Source of the DNA: Chitinophagales bacterium
Lineage (GTDB): Bacteria; Bacteroidota; Bacteroidia; Chitinophagales; JADIYW01
Assembly: GCA_020636535.1 (NCBI GenBank)
Contig: JACJXT010000011.1
Span: 1,426,001-1,490,000 of the forward strand
Direction: 5' to 3'
DNA: 64,000 nt
In this document: positions 47,970 through 57,760 of the stretch, piece by piece
How the letters are laid out: each line of letters begins with the position of its first letter
How positions within the stretch are numbered: position 1 is the stretch's first letter
The notes under the pieces: model-generated
Told to the model about the DNA's origin: nothing
The model's database searches: none
What the model saw: the letters and a program-made list of their open reading frames with translations, nothing else
Translations under genes and position numbers: made by a program

Positions 47970-50145
47970 ATTCTTTCATCAACACGATTCTACCGATTGT
48001 GGTCCTACTTGTCTTCGTATTATAAGCAATTATTATGGCAAAGATTTTCCTTTAGAGTATCTAAGAGAAAAAAGTTTTATTGGTAAAGATGGTGTTAGTC
48101 TATTAAACACCAAAGTATTGGCAGAAGCTTTAGGTTTTGAAACAGTAAGCATCAAAGCAGATATAAATACACTAATCAACGAACAACCTTTGCCTTGTAT
48201 TTTGCATTGGAATCAAAATCATTTTGTAGTATTATATAAAATAAAAAAGAATTATTTTAATAATAATTATTCATTTTATTTAGCAGATCCTGCACATGGA
48301 AAAGCCATTTTAAAACAACAAGAGTTTGAAAAAGCTTGGTTAAGTACAGACAATAAAGGTGTAGCATTGCTTATGCAACCAACTAATCAATTCTACGAAA
48401 ACGAAGATTTAATAGTACAAAATAAAGGATTTTCTTTTTTGTGGAAATATCTGCATCCAAATAAATCGCAACTTTTTGCACTTTTATTATTTACTTTTTT
48501 GGCAGGAATTGTAGCACTAACCTTTCCATTCATTACACAGTTCATAATGGATAAAGGTATAAAACCAAAAAATATACCATTTATTACTTCATTGTTATTT
48601 GCACAGTTTGCATTACTAATAGGTCAGTCTATATTTAATTTAATAAGAAATTCACTAATATTAAAAATAAATACGAATATAAGTATTCAAATTATATCTG
48701 ATTTTCTAACTAAACTTACCAAACTCTCTATACCTTTTTTCGATTCAAAATCGGTTGGAGATATTAACCAAAGAATTGTTGACCACGAACGAATAGAGTT
48801 TTTTCTAACACATAATTTAGTAAGCACTATTTTTGGCTTGTTTAATTTTGTTATATTTTCTGCAATATTAATATATTATAATGTTTCGTATTTTTTAATA
48901 TTTTTATTAGGTTCTATATTTTCTGTAATTTGGATAATCTTATTCTTAAAAAAGAGAAAAGCAATAGACTATCAAAGATTTCAAGTACAACAACAAAACC
49001 AAGATGCTGTATTTGAAATTATTTCTGGCATGCAAGAAATAAAACTCAATAATGCGGAGCAATTAAAAGTAAGTGAATGGGAAAAAGTACAACAACATCT
49101 TTTTAAAATCAATTTAAAAGGATTAAACATAGAACAGCTACAAAACATTGGTTCGTTTACCATTACACAAATTAAAAATATTTTATTGTTGTATCTAGCA
49201 GCCAAACAAGTAGTATTTAATGAAATTACACTTGGTGTTATGATGAGTATATCTTATATTATTGGTCAGATGAATGCACCATTGGAGCAACTTATAGAGT
49301 TTTTTAAAGAAGGACAAGATGCTAGAATTTCATTAGACAGAATGAGTGAAGTACACAATCACTCTAATGAAACTGCAATTAATCAAGTAGCGCTATTACA
49401 AGAAAAAAGTACTATTACACTCAATAATGTTTCCTTTCAATACGAAGGAAAATATTCGCCATACATACTAAGAAATTTAAACTTACAAATTCCACAAGGA
49501 AAAGTAACAGCAATAGTTGGAGCAAGTGGAAGTGGAAAAACAACACTATTAAAACTACTACTAAAATTTTATAATGTAACAGAAGGCAATATATATGTTA
49601 ATAATCAAGATTTAGAAGAAATAAATCCAAATAATTGGAGGAATTATTGTGGTACAGTAATGCAAGATGGATTTATATTTTCTGATACCATCGAAAGGAA
49701 TATCAATTTGTCTGATGAAAACATAGATAAACAACGACTGTACAATGCTTGTAAAATTGCTAATATTTTAGATTTCATAGAATCATTGCCTTTAGGTTTT
49801 AATACAAAAATTGGTGGAACGGGATTAGGCGTTTCTATAGGTCAAAAACAACGCATTTTAATAGCACGAGCAGTATATAAAAATCCACAGTTTCTATTTT
49901 TTGATGAAGCTACTTCTGCATTAGATGCCAATAACGAAAAAGAAATTACCAATAATCTAGAAGCTTTTTTTAAAGACAAAACAGTAGTTATTGTAGCACA
50001 TCGTTTAAGTACTGTAAAAAATGCCGACCAAATAATTGTACTAGACAACGGAACAGTTGTAGAACAAGGCACACATCAAGAATTAATTAGAAATAAATCG
50101 CATTATTATAATTTAATTAGCAATCAGCTAGAATTGGGAGTTTAG
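47962..50145 (+). CDS. C39-peptidase ABC exporter (bacteriocin-type)
   Basis: 727 aa from the ATG at 47962 (a GTG at 47953 is the alternative). C39 peptidase domain (residues 1-140) with catalytic Cys in STDCGPTCL, His in NQNHFVVLY and Asp in LADPAHG; it cuts after the leader double glycine. Six transmembrane helices (about 155-430), then an ATPase domain: Walker A GASGSGKTT, signature VSIGQKQR (unlike LSGGQ), Walker B FLFFDEATSALD, H-loop VAHRLS. It exports and trims the peptide. Last gene of the operon. Confidence 0.93.
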   Translation: MNKFFHQHDSTDCGPTCLRIISNYYGKDFPLEYLREKSFIGKDGVSLLNTKVLAEALGFETVSIKADINTLINEQPLPCILHWNQNHFVVLYKIKKNYFNNNYSFYLADPAHGKAILKQQEFEKAWLSTDNKGVALLMQPTNQFYENEDLIVQNKGFSFLWKYLHPNKSQLFALLLFTFLAGIVALTFPFITQFIMDKGIKPKNIPFITSLLFAQFALLIGQSIFNLIRNSLILKINTNISIQIISDFLTKLTKLSIPFFDSKSVGDINQRIVDHERIEFFLTHNLVSTIFGLFNFVIFSAILIYYNVSYFLIFLLGSIFSVIWIILFLKKRKAIDYQRFQVQQQNQDAVFEIISGMQEIKLNNAEQLKVSEWEKVQQHLFKINLKGLNIEQLQNIGSFTITQIKNILLLYLAAKQVVFNEITLGVMMSISYIIGQMNAPLEQLIEFFKEGQDARISLDRMSEVHNHSNETAINQVALLQEKSTITLNNVSFQYEGKYSPYILRNLNLQIPQGKVTAIVGASGSGKTTLLKLLLKFYNVTEGNIYVNNQDLEEINPNNWRNYCGTVMQDGFIFSDTIERNINLSDENIDKQRLYNACKIANILDFIESLPLGFNTKIGGTGLGVSIGQKQRILIARAVYKNPQFLFFDEATSALDANNEKEITNNLEAFFKDKTVVIVAHRLSTVKNADQIIVLDNGTVVEQGTHQELIRNKSHYYNLISNQLELGV

Positions 50146-50148
50146 TCT

Positions 50149-50979
50149 TCATTCCATAAAAATTGGTTTGGTAAGTGGAGGAATAATACCTTTTTCCACG
50201 CCAACAGCATACATTTTTTGTATTGCTTGCTTACCTTTTTCTCCTAGAGTAATACTGTAATTATTGACATATAAATTAATGTGTTTCAATAAAATATCAC
50301 TATCCATTTCTTGTGCATGATTAGTAACAAAAGCCGTTGTATGCGATTGATGTTTATAAGCATACTCAATACTTTGTTTAATTAAATCATCAATAGTTTT
50401 TTGTAGTTCAATGTCAATAGTTCGCTGAATAGCAATACCACCAAGCGGAATAGGCAGTTGGTATTCACTTTTCCAAAATTCTCCTAAGTCAATAATTTTT
50501 AACAATCCTTTTTGAGCATAAGTAAATCTGTTTTCATGTATAATTACACCAGCATTTACTTTCTTATTGATTATAGCATTTTCTATATCAGAAAAAAGCA
50601 TAAACTGTTTTTGTTGTGCTGCTGGATATTTAATAGAAAATAAAAAATTAGCAGTAGTATATTTTCCTGGAATAGCAATAACACTTTCATTAACAGCAAC
50701 ATCATCAAGTAGAGTAGAAGCAATTAACAAAGGACCACAATTATTGCCTAATGCACTACCACTATTTAATAAACTATAATGTTCATTAGCATATGCATAA
50801 GCATGATAACTTAATTTGGTTATAGTAAATTGATTGTTAAAGGCAGCTTGGTTAAGTTGTTCTACATCAGCAAAATGAACTTTGAATGATAAACCTTTAG
50901 TGTCAATTTTTTGGTTAACCAATGCATCAAAAATAAAAGTGTCGTTCGGACAAGGAGAGATGGCAATATCTATTTCCAT
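50149..50979 (-). CDS. mqnD: 1,4-dihydroxy-6-naphthoate synthase (futalosine pathway)
   Basis: 276 aa. Starts with the MqnD signature IAISPCPNDTFIFDALV; ITKLSYHAYAYANEHYSLLNSGSALGNNCGP follows near residue 55-85; the second lobe has NAGVIIHENRFTYAQKG and LPIPLGGIAIQRT. It cleaves cyclic de-hypoxanthinyl futalosine to 1,4-dihydroxy-6-naphthoate for menaquinone. It shows that this organism makes menaquinone by the futalosine route. It converges on the ABC exporter with a 3-bp gap. Confidence 0.93.
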   Translation of the reverse strand: MEIDIAISPCPNDTFIFDALVNQKIDTKGLSFKVHFADVEQLNQAAFNNQFTITKLSYHAYAYANEHYSLLNSGSALGNNCGPLLIASTLLDDVAVNESVIAIPGKYTTANFLFSIKYPAAQQKQFMLFSDIENAIINKKVNAGVIIHENRFTYAQKGLLKIIDLGEFWKSEYQLPIPLGGIAIQRTIDIELQKTIDDLIKQSIEYAYKHQSHTTAFVTNHAQEMDSDILLKHINLYVNNYSITLGEKGKQAIQKMYAVGVEKGIIPPLTKPIFME

Positions 50980-51031
50980 GCATCAAAAGTAGCTGATTTT
51001 TAGAGAATAAATTTATTTTTGTTATACAATA

Positions 51032-52393
51032 ATGAAATTAAAGTCATCCAATTATATCATAGCCATTGTTTTAGCTGTCTTAATTACTGTTTTTTCAGTA
51101 GCCATACCTTTTTTTTGGGACACTATTCATACTTCTAATGTATTGATTGACTTACAACAAAATGGATTTGCTGGTTTGTTGCTACCAAGCAATTTAGATG
51201 CAGGTCATCCACCATTATTTTATGCTTATTTGTACGGTTTTGTTCAAGTTTTTGGTTTGAAACTTTGGGTAGTGCATTTGGCTATGTTTCCATTTGTTTT
51301 ATTGTTGATGATTGGATTTCAGTACTTGTTGAACTATTTTCAAGTAAAATCAAAATGGAGTATAGTATATTTAGTAGCTATTCCAGCAGTAGCAACACAA
51401 GCAATATTAGTGAGTTACGATTTTGCAATGTTGGCTTTATACATTGCTGGATTATGTTTAATACTCAAAGACAGAAAAGTTGGACTCATAATCATTACAG
51501 CATTGCTTGCATTGTTTAGTTTAAGAGGCATTTTTCTAGTAGTTGCATTGTATTTAACTCAAGTTTTATTATCTAAAAAATATTCACTTAAATCATTGGT
51601 AATCAATTTTAAATACTATATAATTTCAATTATTACTCTAGTGGCTTGGTTGCTCTATCATCATCACGAAATGCACTATTGGATTTCTAATGCAAGTGGT
51701 TGGCAAGCACAAAGAACATTGGTAGATATTCATGGTTGCTTTAAAAATGTAATAGCTATTGCTAGAACTCAGTTTGATGTAGGCATTCTGCTACTGTTTT
51801 GTTTAAATGCGTATATCTTTTACAAACATAAATCACTCAGAAAGTTACAATTATTTGCAATTATTCCTTTTTTAGTATTGAGTTGTTCATTTGTGCTGTT
51901 TTCAAATCCAATAGGACACCGATATTATTTAGTAGTTTATGCACTAGAGTTATTGCCAATCTTAGTTTGGATACAAAATCAAGCGATACTTTTAAAAGCA
52001 TTTTTGTTTATTGGACTCATCTTGGGAAATGCTCAAATTTATCCAAGTCCAATTTCAAATGCTTGGGATTGTTCTTTGGTACACTTATTATATCATCAAC
52101 AGAAACAAGCAATTAATGCATTTATTGAAACTAATCATTTAAATAAATCAAGTATTGGTACTGTGTTTCCAATTTATGCATCAACATATCAAACACAATG
52201 GAAAGGAGATACTACAATGCTCAACAATGTTCATGGACAAACAATAGACAATCAGTCATTTATTATTTGGAGTAATGTTGGCAATGATTTTTCAGACAAA
52301 CAACACTTAGAATTACAATCGTGGCATTGTATCTATCAATCGCAAGTTTTAATGGTGCAATTAAAATTATATCAAAATCCAAATAAAAAGTAA
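51032..52393 (+). CDS. GT39-like integral membrane glycosyltransferase
   Basis: 453 aa, about ten hydrophobic segments. The first loop carries DAGHPPLFYAYLYGFVQVFGLKLWVVH, a motif pattern of polyprenyl-phosphate-linked sugar transferases (ArnT/PMT superfamily), with Asp-x-x-His-Pro. A C-terminal soluble part follows (residues 370-453). It probably transfers a sugar from a polyprenyl carrier on the periplasmic side. The next gene, a GT2 of the dolichol-phosphate-sugar type, would make that carrier (13-bp gap). Confidence 0.75.
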   Translation: MKLKSSNYIIAIVLAVLITVFSVAIPFFWDTIHTSNVLIDLQQNGFAGLLLPSNLDAGHPPLFYAYLYGFVQVFGLKLWVVHLAMFPFVLLLMIGFQYLLNYFQVKSKWSIVYLVAIPAVATQAILVSYDFAMLALYIAGLCLILKDRKVGLIIITALLALFSLRGIFLVVALYLTQVLLSKKYSLKSLVINFKYYIISIITLVAWLLYHHHEMHYWISNASGWQAQRTLVDIHGCFKNVIAIARTQFDVGILLLFCLNAYIFYKHKSLRKLQLFAIIPFLVLSCSFVLFSNPIGHRYYLVVYALELLPILVWIQNQAILLKAFLFIGLILGNAQIYPSPISNAWDCSLVHLLYHQQKQAINAFIETNHLNKSSIGTVFPIYASTYQTQWKGDTTMLNNVHGQTIDNQSFIIWSNVGNDFSDKQHLELQSWHCIYQSQVLMVQLKLYQNPNKK

Positions 52394-52405
52394 TAATTTT
52401 GTGGA

Positions 52406-53338
52406 ATGGATATTTCTGTAGTAATACCTGTTTTTAACGAAGCTGAGAATTTATCTAAGCTATCTGTAGAGTTAAATAGAGTATTGCAGTCGATGAATAA
52501 ATCTTATGAACTCATTTTTGTTAATGATGGAAGTAAAGATAAATCGCTTTCAATAATAAAGTCATTAGCTGTTGAAAATAAAGCTGTTAAGTATGTTGAC
52601 TTAAGTAAAAACTTTGGGCATCAAATTGCTGTTTTTGCTGGTTTAAACAAAGCAAGTGGTAATGCTATTGTAATTATAGATGCAGACTTACAAGATCCAC
52701 CTAAATTAATTGCAGATTTATATACCAAATTACAAGAAGGTTTTGATGTTGTTTATGCTAAAAGAAAAGAAAGAAAAGGAGAGTCGTGGCATAAAAAACT
52801 GACTGCTAAGTATTTTTATAGAGCGATGAGTTATTTATCAGATGTAGAAATTCCATTAGATACTGGCGATTTTAGAATTATTTCTAAGCGAGTAAAAGAC
52901 ATCATTATTAGTTTACCAGAAACCAATAAATTTATTCGTGGTCAAATTGCATGGACAGGTTTCAATCAGACTTATATTGAGTATGAAAGACAAGAACGCT
53001 TTGCTGGAAAAACCAACTATTCTTATGCTAAAATGTTTCATTTTGCTTGGGACGGTATTACTTCTTTTTCAGTAACACCATTGCGTTTAGCAACTATATT
53101 AGGTTTTATAGTTTCTTTATTGGCTTTTTTTGTGATTTGCTATACATTGTATCAAAAATATATTAATGGCAATGTAGTACCAGGTTGGTCGTCTATAATG
53201 ATAAGTATTTTGTTTTTAGGTGGAGTACAACTCATTTGCTTAGGCATAATAGGCGAGTACATCGGTAGAATTTTAGAAAATGTAAAAAACAGACCTAAAT
53301 ACATTATTCAAGATACCAATATAGATGACAAAGCGTAA
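52406..53338 (+). CDS. Family 2 glycosyltransferase (polyprenyl-phosphate sugar synthase-like)
   Basis: 310 aa. GT-A domain: ISVVIPVFNEAENL at the start, ELIFVNDGSKDKS (Asp for nucleotide), IVIIDADLQDPP with the DxD-like metal site, and DTGDFRIISKRV. Two C-terminal transmembrane helices (about 230-252 and 265-288) as in GtrB/ArnC. It makes a polyprenyl-phosphate-linked sugar on the cytoplasmic face, likely used by the preceding gene product. Confidence 0.92.
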   Translation: MDISVVIPVFNEAENLSKLSVELNRVLQSMNKSYELIFVNDGSKDKSLSIIKSLAVENKAVKYVDLSKNFGHQIAVFAGLNKASGNAIVIIDADLQDPPKLIADLYTKLQEGFDVVYAKRKERKGESWHKKLTAKYFYRAMSYLSDVEIPLDTGDFRIISKRVKDIIISLPETNKFIRGQIAWTGFNQTYIEYERQERFAGKTNYSYAKMFHFAWDGITSFSVTPLRLATILGFIVSLLAFFVICYTLYQKYINGNVVPGWSSIMISILFLGGVQLICLGIIGEYIGRILENVKNRPKYIIQDTNIDDKA

Positions 53339-53579
53339 TATGGTTTGATTGTTAACCCAAACCAATTATTTGACTTTCTAAAATTCTGCTTTTTTATCAA
53401 GGATTTAGACTTATTACAATAAATGCACTTTTTTATTTAAAACATTTGATTTGCCTTAAATATAATAAATATATGCTTCTCAGCCATTTTCTGCAACCAT
53501 TTTGTCCACTTCGCCTAAAATTTCTTTTCATATTAAATTTCTAATTCGTACTTTACAAGTTCAAACTAAATTTTAAATC

Positions 53580-53846
53580 ATGTCATTACAAGAGCAATTT
53601 AATCAAGCACAAGCAGATGTAAAAACACTAACAAAAAGACCAAGCGACCAGCAGCTGTTGGATTTATACGCTTATTTTAAACAAGCTACCGATGGTGATA
53701 ACGACACCAAAAAACCAGGTATGTTTGATATTAAAGGTCAATTTAAATGGAATGCTTGGAATGATAAAAAAGGCATGACTACCGATGCAGCTATGCAAGC
53801 TTATGTAGATTTAGTAACTGTTTTACTAGAATCACACAAAGATTAG
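53580..53846 (+). CDS. Acyl-CoA-binding protein
   Basis: 88 aa, the full length of the four-helix ACBP family. Diagnostic residues: LLDLYAYFKQATDGD, then KPGMFDIKGQFKWNAWNDKKGM and AYVDLV. It binds long-chain acyl-CoA esters in the cytoplasm. Common in eukaryotes and in some Bacteroidota. Single gene, preceded by about 240 bp with no gene seen (53339-53579). Confidence 0.95.
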   Translation: MSLQEQFNQAQADVKTLTKRPSDQQLLDLYAYFKQATDGDNDTKKPGMFDIKGQFKWNAWNDKKGMTTDAAMQAYVDLVTVLLESHKD

Positions 53847-53930
53847 TACCATTTTTTAACTATTTATGCACATTTTTATTTTTGATGTGCCAAATATGAT
53901 TTATATCAGTAGATTTTAATTGGAAATGCT

Positions 53931-53938
53931 TAGATTTG
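53931..53938 (+). promoter_or_regulatory. Likely -7 box of the sdh operon
   Basis: TAGATTTG, an exact TAnnTTTG, 27 bp before the sdhC start codon. A clear -33 TTTG is not seen. Confidence 0.5.
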
Positions 53939-53965
53939 CGGTGCATTTTTGAAAAAGAATTTTTT

Positions 53966-54652
53966 ATGGCAAAAAGTTATTTATTAGATTCCTCTGTAGG
54001 AAAAAAAGTTATCGTAGGATTAACTGGCTTATTTTTAATTTCATTTTTAGTAGTTCATGTGGGCATCAACTCATTAATATTGGTAGATATTATCAATCCA
54101 GATGATAATGGTGATTTATTTAATAGTGCAGCACATTTTATGTCGCACTTTTGGTTAATCAGAATCATGGAAATTGGTTTACTATTAGGTTTAATTGCAC
54201 ATATAGCACTAACGCTAAAATTAACATTAGCCAATAGAGAAAACAGACCAGTTGGTTATGCTGTAAGTGCCGCCAATACCAATTCAAAATGGTACAGTCG
54301 TTCTATGGCTGTTTTAGGTTCATTATTATTGATGTTCTTAGTCGTACACATGAGCGATTTTTGGTTAGATACTAAAAAAGCATTGTATGTTACTGGCGAA
54401 CCAGATAATCCATTTTTAAATGTAATACATGCATTAAGCAATCCAATTTTACTAGTAATTTATTTAGTAGGTATTGGTTCTTTAGCATTCCATTTAATGC
54501 ACGGGTTTCCTAGTGCATTCCAATCATTAGGATTGAATCATAAAAAATATACACCAATTATTAAATGTTTAGGAACTGCATTCTCAATCATCGTTCCTGC
54601 TTTATTTGCAATCATTGCTTTAGCTGTTTTCTTGGGTTTAGTAAAACCATAA
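53966..54652 (+). CDS. sdhC: Succinate dehydrogenase/fumarate reductase cytochrome b subunit
   Basis: 228 aa from the ATG at 53966; the upstream in-frame start at 53936 overlaps the promoter. Five transmembrane helices, as in the single-subunit di-haem cytochrome b558 anchors. Haem-ligand His residues are in FLVVHVGIN, HFMSHFW, LIAHIAL, LVVHMSDFW and LAFHLMHGF. It transfers electrons between the menaquinone pool and SdhB. First gene of sdhCAB. Confidence 0.93.
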   Translation: MAKSYLLDSSVGKKVIVGLTGLFLISFLVVHVGINSLILVDIINPDDNGDLFNSAAHFMSHFWLIRIMEIGLLLGLIAHIALTLKLTLANRENRPVGYAVSAANTNSKWYSRSMAVLGSLLLMFLVVHMSDFWLDTKKALYVTGEPDNPFLNVIHALSNPILLVIYLVGIGSLAFHLMHGFPSAFQSLGLNHKKYTPIIKCLGTAFSIIVPALFAIIALAVFLGLVKP

Positions 54653-54685
54653 AAATTAATTATTAGAAATTTATAAATTATACAT

Positions 54686-56662
54686 ATGTCATTAGATAGT
54701 AAAATACCAAAAGGCCCATTAGAAAAAAAATGGGAAGATTATAAAGGACATGTAAAATTGGTAAATCCTGCCAATAAAAGACACATAGAAATTATTGTTA
54801 TTGGTACTGGTTTAGCTGGTGCATCTGCTGCTGCTACGCTAGGCGAGTTAGGATATAAAGTAAAAGTTTTCTGTTTTCAAGATTCACCAAGAAGAGCTCA
54901 CTCTATTGCAGCTCAAGGTGGTATCAATGCAGCAAAAAATTATCAAAACGATGGCGATTCTGTTTATCGTTTATTCTATGATACCGTTAAAGGTGGTGAT
55001 TATAGAGCTAGAGAAGCTAATGTTTATCGTTTAGCTGAGGTTTCTGGTAATATTATTGACCAATGTGTAGCTCAAGGTGTTCCTTTTGCTAGAGAATATG
55101 GTGGTTTATTAAGCAATCGTTCTTTTGGTGGTGTTCAAGTACAAAGAACTTTTTATGCTGCTGGTCAAACTGGACAACAATTACTACTAGGAGCATATTC
55201 TGCATTAGAAAGACAAGTTTCTTTAGGTGTTGTAGAAATGTTTTCTAGACATGAAATGCTAGAAATTGTAAAAATTGATGGTAAAGCTAGAGGTATTATT
55301 GCTAGAAATTTAGTTACAGGTGAGTTAGAAAGACACTTTGGTCATGCTGTAGTTCTTTGTTCTGGTGGATATGGTAATGTATTTTACTTATCTACTAACG
55401 CTATGGGAAGCAATGTTACTGCTGCTTGGAAAGCACACAAAAAAGGTGCTTACTTTGGTAATCCTTGTTTTACGCAAATACATCCAACTTGTATTCCTGT
55501 TTCTGGAGATCATCAATCAAAATTGACATTAATGTCTGAATCTTTAAGAAATGATGGAAGAATTTGGGTACCTAAAAAACAAAATGATACTAGAAAAGCT
55601 AATGAAATTGCTGAAGACGAAAGAGATTATTATTTAGAAAGAAGATATCCTGCTTTTGGAAACTTAGTACCAAGAGATGTAGCTTCTCGTGCTGCTAAAG
55701 AAAGATGTGATGCTGGTTATGGCGTTGGTGCTTCTAAAATGGCAGTATATTTAGATTATGCTTCTGCAATTATGCGTTATGGTCATCAAGAAGCTACTAA
55801 ATTGAGATTAGACAATCCAACCGACGAAAAAATAAGAGAGCTAGGAAAAGAAGTGGTTAAAGAGAAATACGGCAACTTGTTTGACATGTACGAAAAAATT
55901 ACTGGCGAAAATCCTTACGAAGTTCCTATGAGAATTTATCCAGCAGTTCACTATACTATGGGTGGACTTTGGGTAGATTATGAGTTACAAACTACCGTTC
56001 AAGGTTTATATGCTTTAGGTGAGTGTAATTTCTCTGACCATGGTGCTAACCGTTTAGGTGCTTCTGCATTAATGCAAGGTTTAGCCGATGGTTACTTTGT
56101 AATTCCTTACACTATTGGTGCTTATTTAGCTGATGAAATTAGAACAAAAGCTATACCAACTTCTCATGAAGCATTTGTTGAAGCTGAGAAAGAAGTTCAA
56201 GATAGAATCAATAAATTGTTGAGTATAAAAGGAACTGAATCTGTAGAAAGTTTCCACAAAAGATTGGGAAAAATTATGTGGGAAAAATGTGGTATGGCAA
56301 GAAATGCAGTAGGTTTAAAAGAAGCTATTGAAGAAATTAAAGCATTGAGAAAAGAATTTTGGCAAAATGTAAGAGTAATGGGCGATGCCAATAGCTTTAA
56401 TCCAGAGTTAGACAAAGCTGGTAGAGTAGCCGACTTTTTGGAATTAGGCGAATTAATGTGTTTAGATGCGTTGAATAGAAATGAAAGTTGTGGTGGACAT
56501 TTTAGAGAAGAATACCAAACAGAAGAAGGCGAAGCAATGCGTGATGATGACAACTATACTTATGTAGCAGCTTGGGAATATAATGGCGATAGCAACTACA
56601 ATCTACACAAAGAAGAGTTAGTGTACGAAAACATCAAACTAGTACAAAGAAGTTATAAGTAA
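54686..56662 (+). CDS. sdhA: Succinate dehydrogenase/fumarate reductase flavoprotein subunit
   Basis: 658 aa. Rossmann FAD-binding IIVIGTGLAGASAAATLGELG near residue 37, the covalent-FAD His in RRAHSIAAQGGINAAKN, HPTCIPVSG and the active-site Arg region RLGASALMQGLADG. It oxidises succinate to fumarate in the cytoplasm-facing head. Full length for the b558/epsilon type. A 66-aa gene separates it from sdhB. Confidence 0.96.
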   Translation: MSLDSKIPKGPLEKKWEDYKGHVKLVNPANKRHIEIIVIGTGLAGASAAATLGELGYKVKVFCFQDSPRRAHSIAAQGGINAAKNYQNDGDSVYRLFYDTVKGGDYRAREANVYRLAEVSGNIIDQCVAQGVPFAREYGGLLSNRSFGGVQVQRTFYAAGQTGQQLLLGAYSALERQVSLGVVEMFSRHEMLEIVKIDGKARGIIARNLVTGELERHFGHAVVLCSGGYGNVFYLSTNAMGSNVTAAWKAHKKGAYFGNPCFTQIHPTCIPVSGDHQSKLTLMSESLRNDGRIWVPKKQNDTRKANEIAEDERDYYLERRYPAFGNLVPRDVASRAAKERCDAGYGVGASKMAVYLDYASAIMRYGHQEATKLRLDNPTDEKIRELGKEVVKEKYGNLFDMYEKITGENPYEVPMRIYPAVHYTMGGLWVDYELQTTVQGLYALGECNFSDHGANRLGASALMQGLADGYFVIPYTIGAYLADEIRTKAIPTSHEAFVEAEKEVQDRINKLLSIKGTESVESFHKRLGKIMWEKCGMARNAVGLKEAIEEIKALRKEFWQNVRVMGDANSFNPELDKAGRVADFLELGELMCLDALNRNESCGGHFREEYQTEEGEAMRDDDNYTYVAAWEYNGDSNYNLHKEELVYENIKLVQRSYK

Positions 56663-56665
56663 TCA

Positions 56666-56866
56666 ATGCAAAATGAAAATTCAAATAATAAAACTTTGGC
56701 ACCTTGGTACGATCCAAACAATCCTAATTTGTATAAAAAAATGACCGAAAAAGAAGTTTTTGAATGGTTATCTCAACACAATGCTTTTATTTGGGCTGCT
56801 ATGACACCAGAACAAAGAGAACAACAAAAAGAACTTAAAATAAAATCACTTTATAAAAATAATTGA
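56666..56866 (+). CDS. Small protein between sdhA and sdhB
   Basis: 66 aa, in frame of its own, 3 bp after sdhA and 1 bp before sdhB, with an ATG. Sequence: NKTLAPWYDPNNPNLYKKMT near the start, then a helix FEWLSQHNAFIWAAMTPEQ and a basic tail. No Cys and no membrane segment. Not a known SDH subunit to me. Tight spacing in an essential operon suggests a conserved accessory or assembly factor. Confidence 0.65.
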   Translation: MQNENSNNKTLAPWYDPNNPNLYKKMTEKEVFEWLSQHNAFIWAAMTPEQREQQKELKIKSLYKNN

Positions 56867-56867
56867 T

Positions 56868-57632
56868 ATGGAACACTATAACATGAATTTGACTTTAAAA
56901 GTATGGCGACAAAAAAATACTCAAGACAAAGGTAGCTTTGTAACTTATAAAGTAACAGATATTTCTTCTGAGATGTCTTTCTTGGAAATGTTTGATGTTT
57001 TGAATGAAAAATTAATTGAAGAAAACCAAGAACCTATTGCTTTCGACCACGATTGTAGAGAAGGTATTTGTGGTATGTGTTCTATGTATATCAATGGAAA
57101 ACCACATGGTCCTTGGCATGCAACGACTACTTGTCAGTTACACATGCGTGCTTTTAAAGATGGAGATACTATAACAGTAGAACCTTGGAGAGCTAAAGCA
57201 TTTCCTGTAATCAAAGACTTAGTTGTAGATAGAACAGCTTTTGATAGAATTATACAAGCTGGTGGTTATATTTCTGTAAACACAGGTAATGCACAAGACG
57301 CTAACTGTATTCCTATCAATAAAGAAGATGCCGACAATGCTTTTGCTGCTGCTGCTTGTATTGGTTGTGGTGCTTGTGTGGCTGCTTGTAAAAATGCATC
57401 TGCAATGTTGTTTTTATCTGCAAAAGTATCGCAATTGGCTTTGTTACCACAAGGACAAATTGAAAGAGAAAAAAGAGCATTGGATATGGTTACTCAAATG
57501 GATAAAGAAGGATTTGGTTCTTGTACCAATACAGGAGCTTGCGAAGCAGAATGTCCTAAAGAAATTTCATTAGAAAACATAGCACGATTAAACAGAGAGT
57601 TTACCAGTGCAGCTTTATCTAGTAATGAATAA
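56868..57632 (+). CDS. sdhB: Succinate dehydrogenase/fumarate reductase iron-sulfur subunit
   Basis: 254 aa. The 2Fe-2S site is CREGICGMC with a later Cys in TTTC; the 4Fe-4S and 3Fe-4S sites are CIGCGACVAAC and CTNTGACEAECP. It carries electrons from SdhA to the cytochrome b. The second half retains the CxxCxxxC patterns of the family. Last sdh gene; a strong terminator follows 30 bp later. Confidence 0.96.
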   Translation: MEHYNMNLTLKVWRQKNTQDKGSFVTYKVTDISSEMSFLEMFDVLNEKLIEENQEPIAFDHDCREGICGMCSMYINGKPHGPWHATTTCQLHMRAFKDGDTITVEPWRAKAFPVIKDLVVDRTAFDRIIQAGGYISVNTGNAQDANCIPINKEDADNAFAAAACIGCGACVAACKNASAMLFLSAKVSQLALLPQGQIEREKRALDMVTQMDKEGFGSCTNTGACEAECPKEISLENIARLNREFTSAALSSNE

Positions 57633-57662
57633 AATAAAGTGATAAATTACACTTATACTAAT

Positions 57663-57694
57663 AAAAATCCGACTCATTGCAGTCGGATTTTTTT
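57663..57694 (+). terminator. Terminator of the sdh operon
   Basis: AAAAATCCGACT and AGTCGGATTTTT form a 12-bp stem around CATTGC, followed by TT. Works on the plus strand; the A run on the left allows use by the opposite strand. Confidence 0.9.
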
Positions 57695-57760
57695 GTATTA
57701 GTCAAAATAGCAAACTACGACATCTTGCTGTAAAGCAAATTAACAATAGTTCTATCAATT

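Noticed and set aside
57289..57573. 94-codon plus-strand frame inside sdhB
   Set aside because: Out-of-frame shadow of the Cys-rich region of sdhB.
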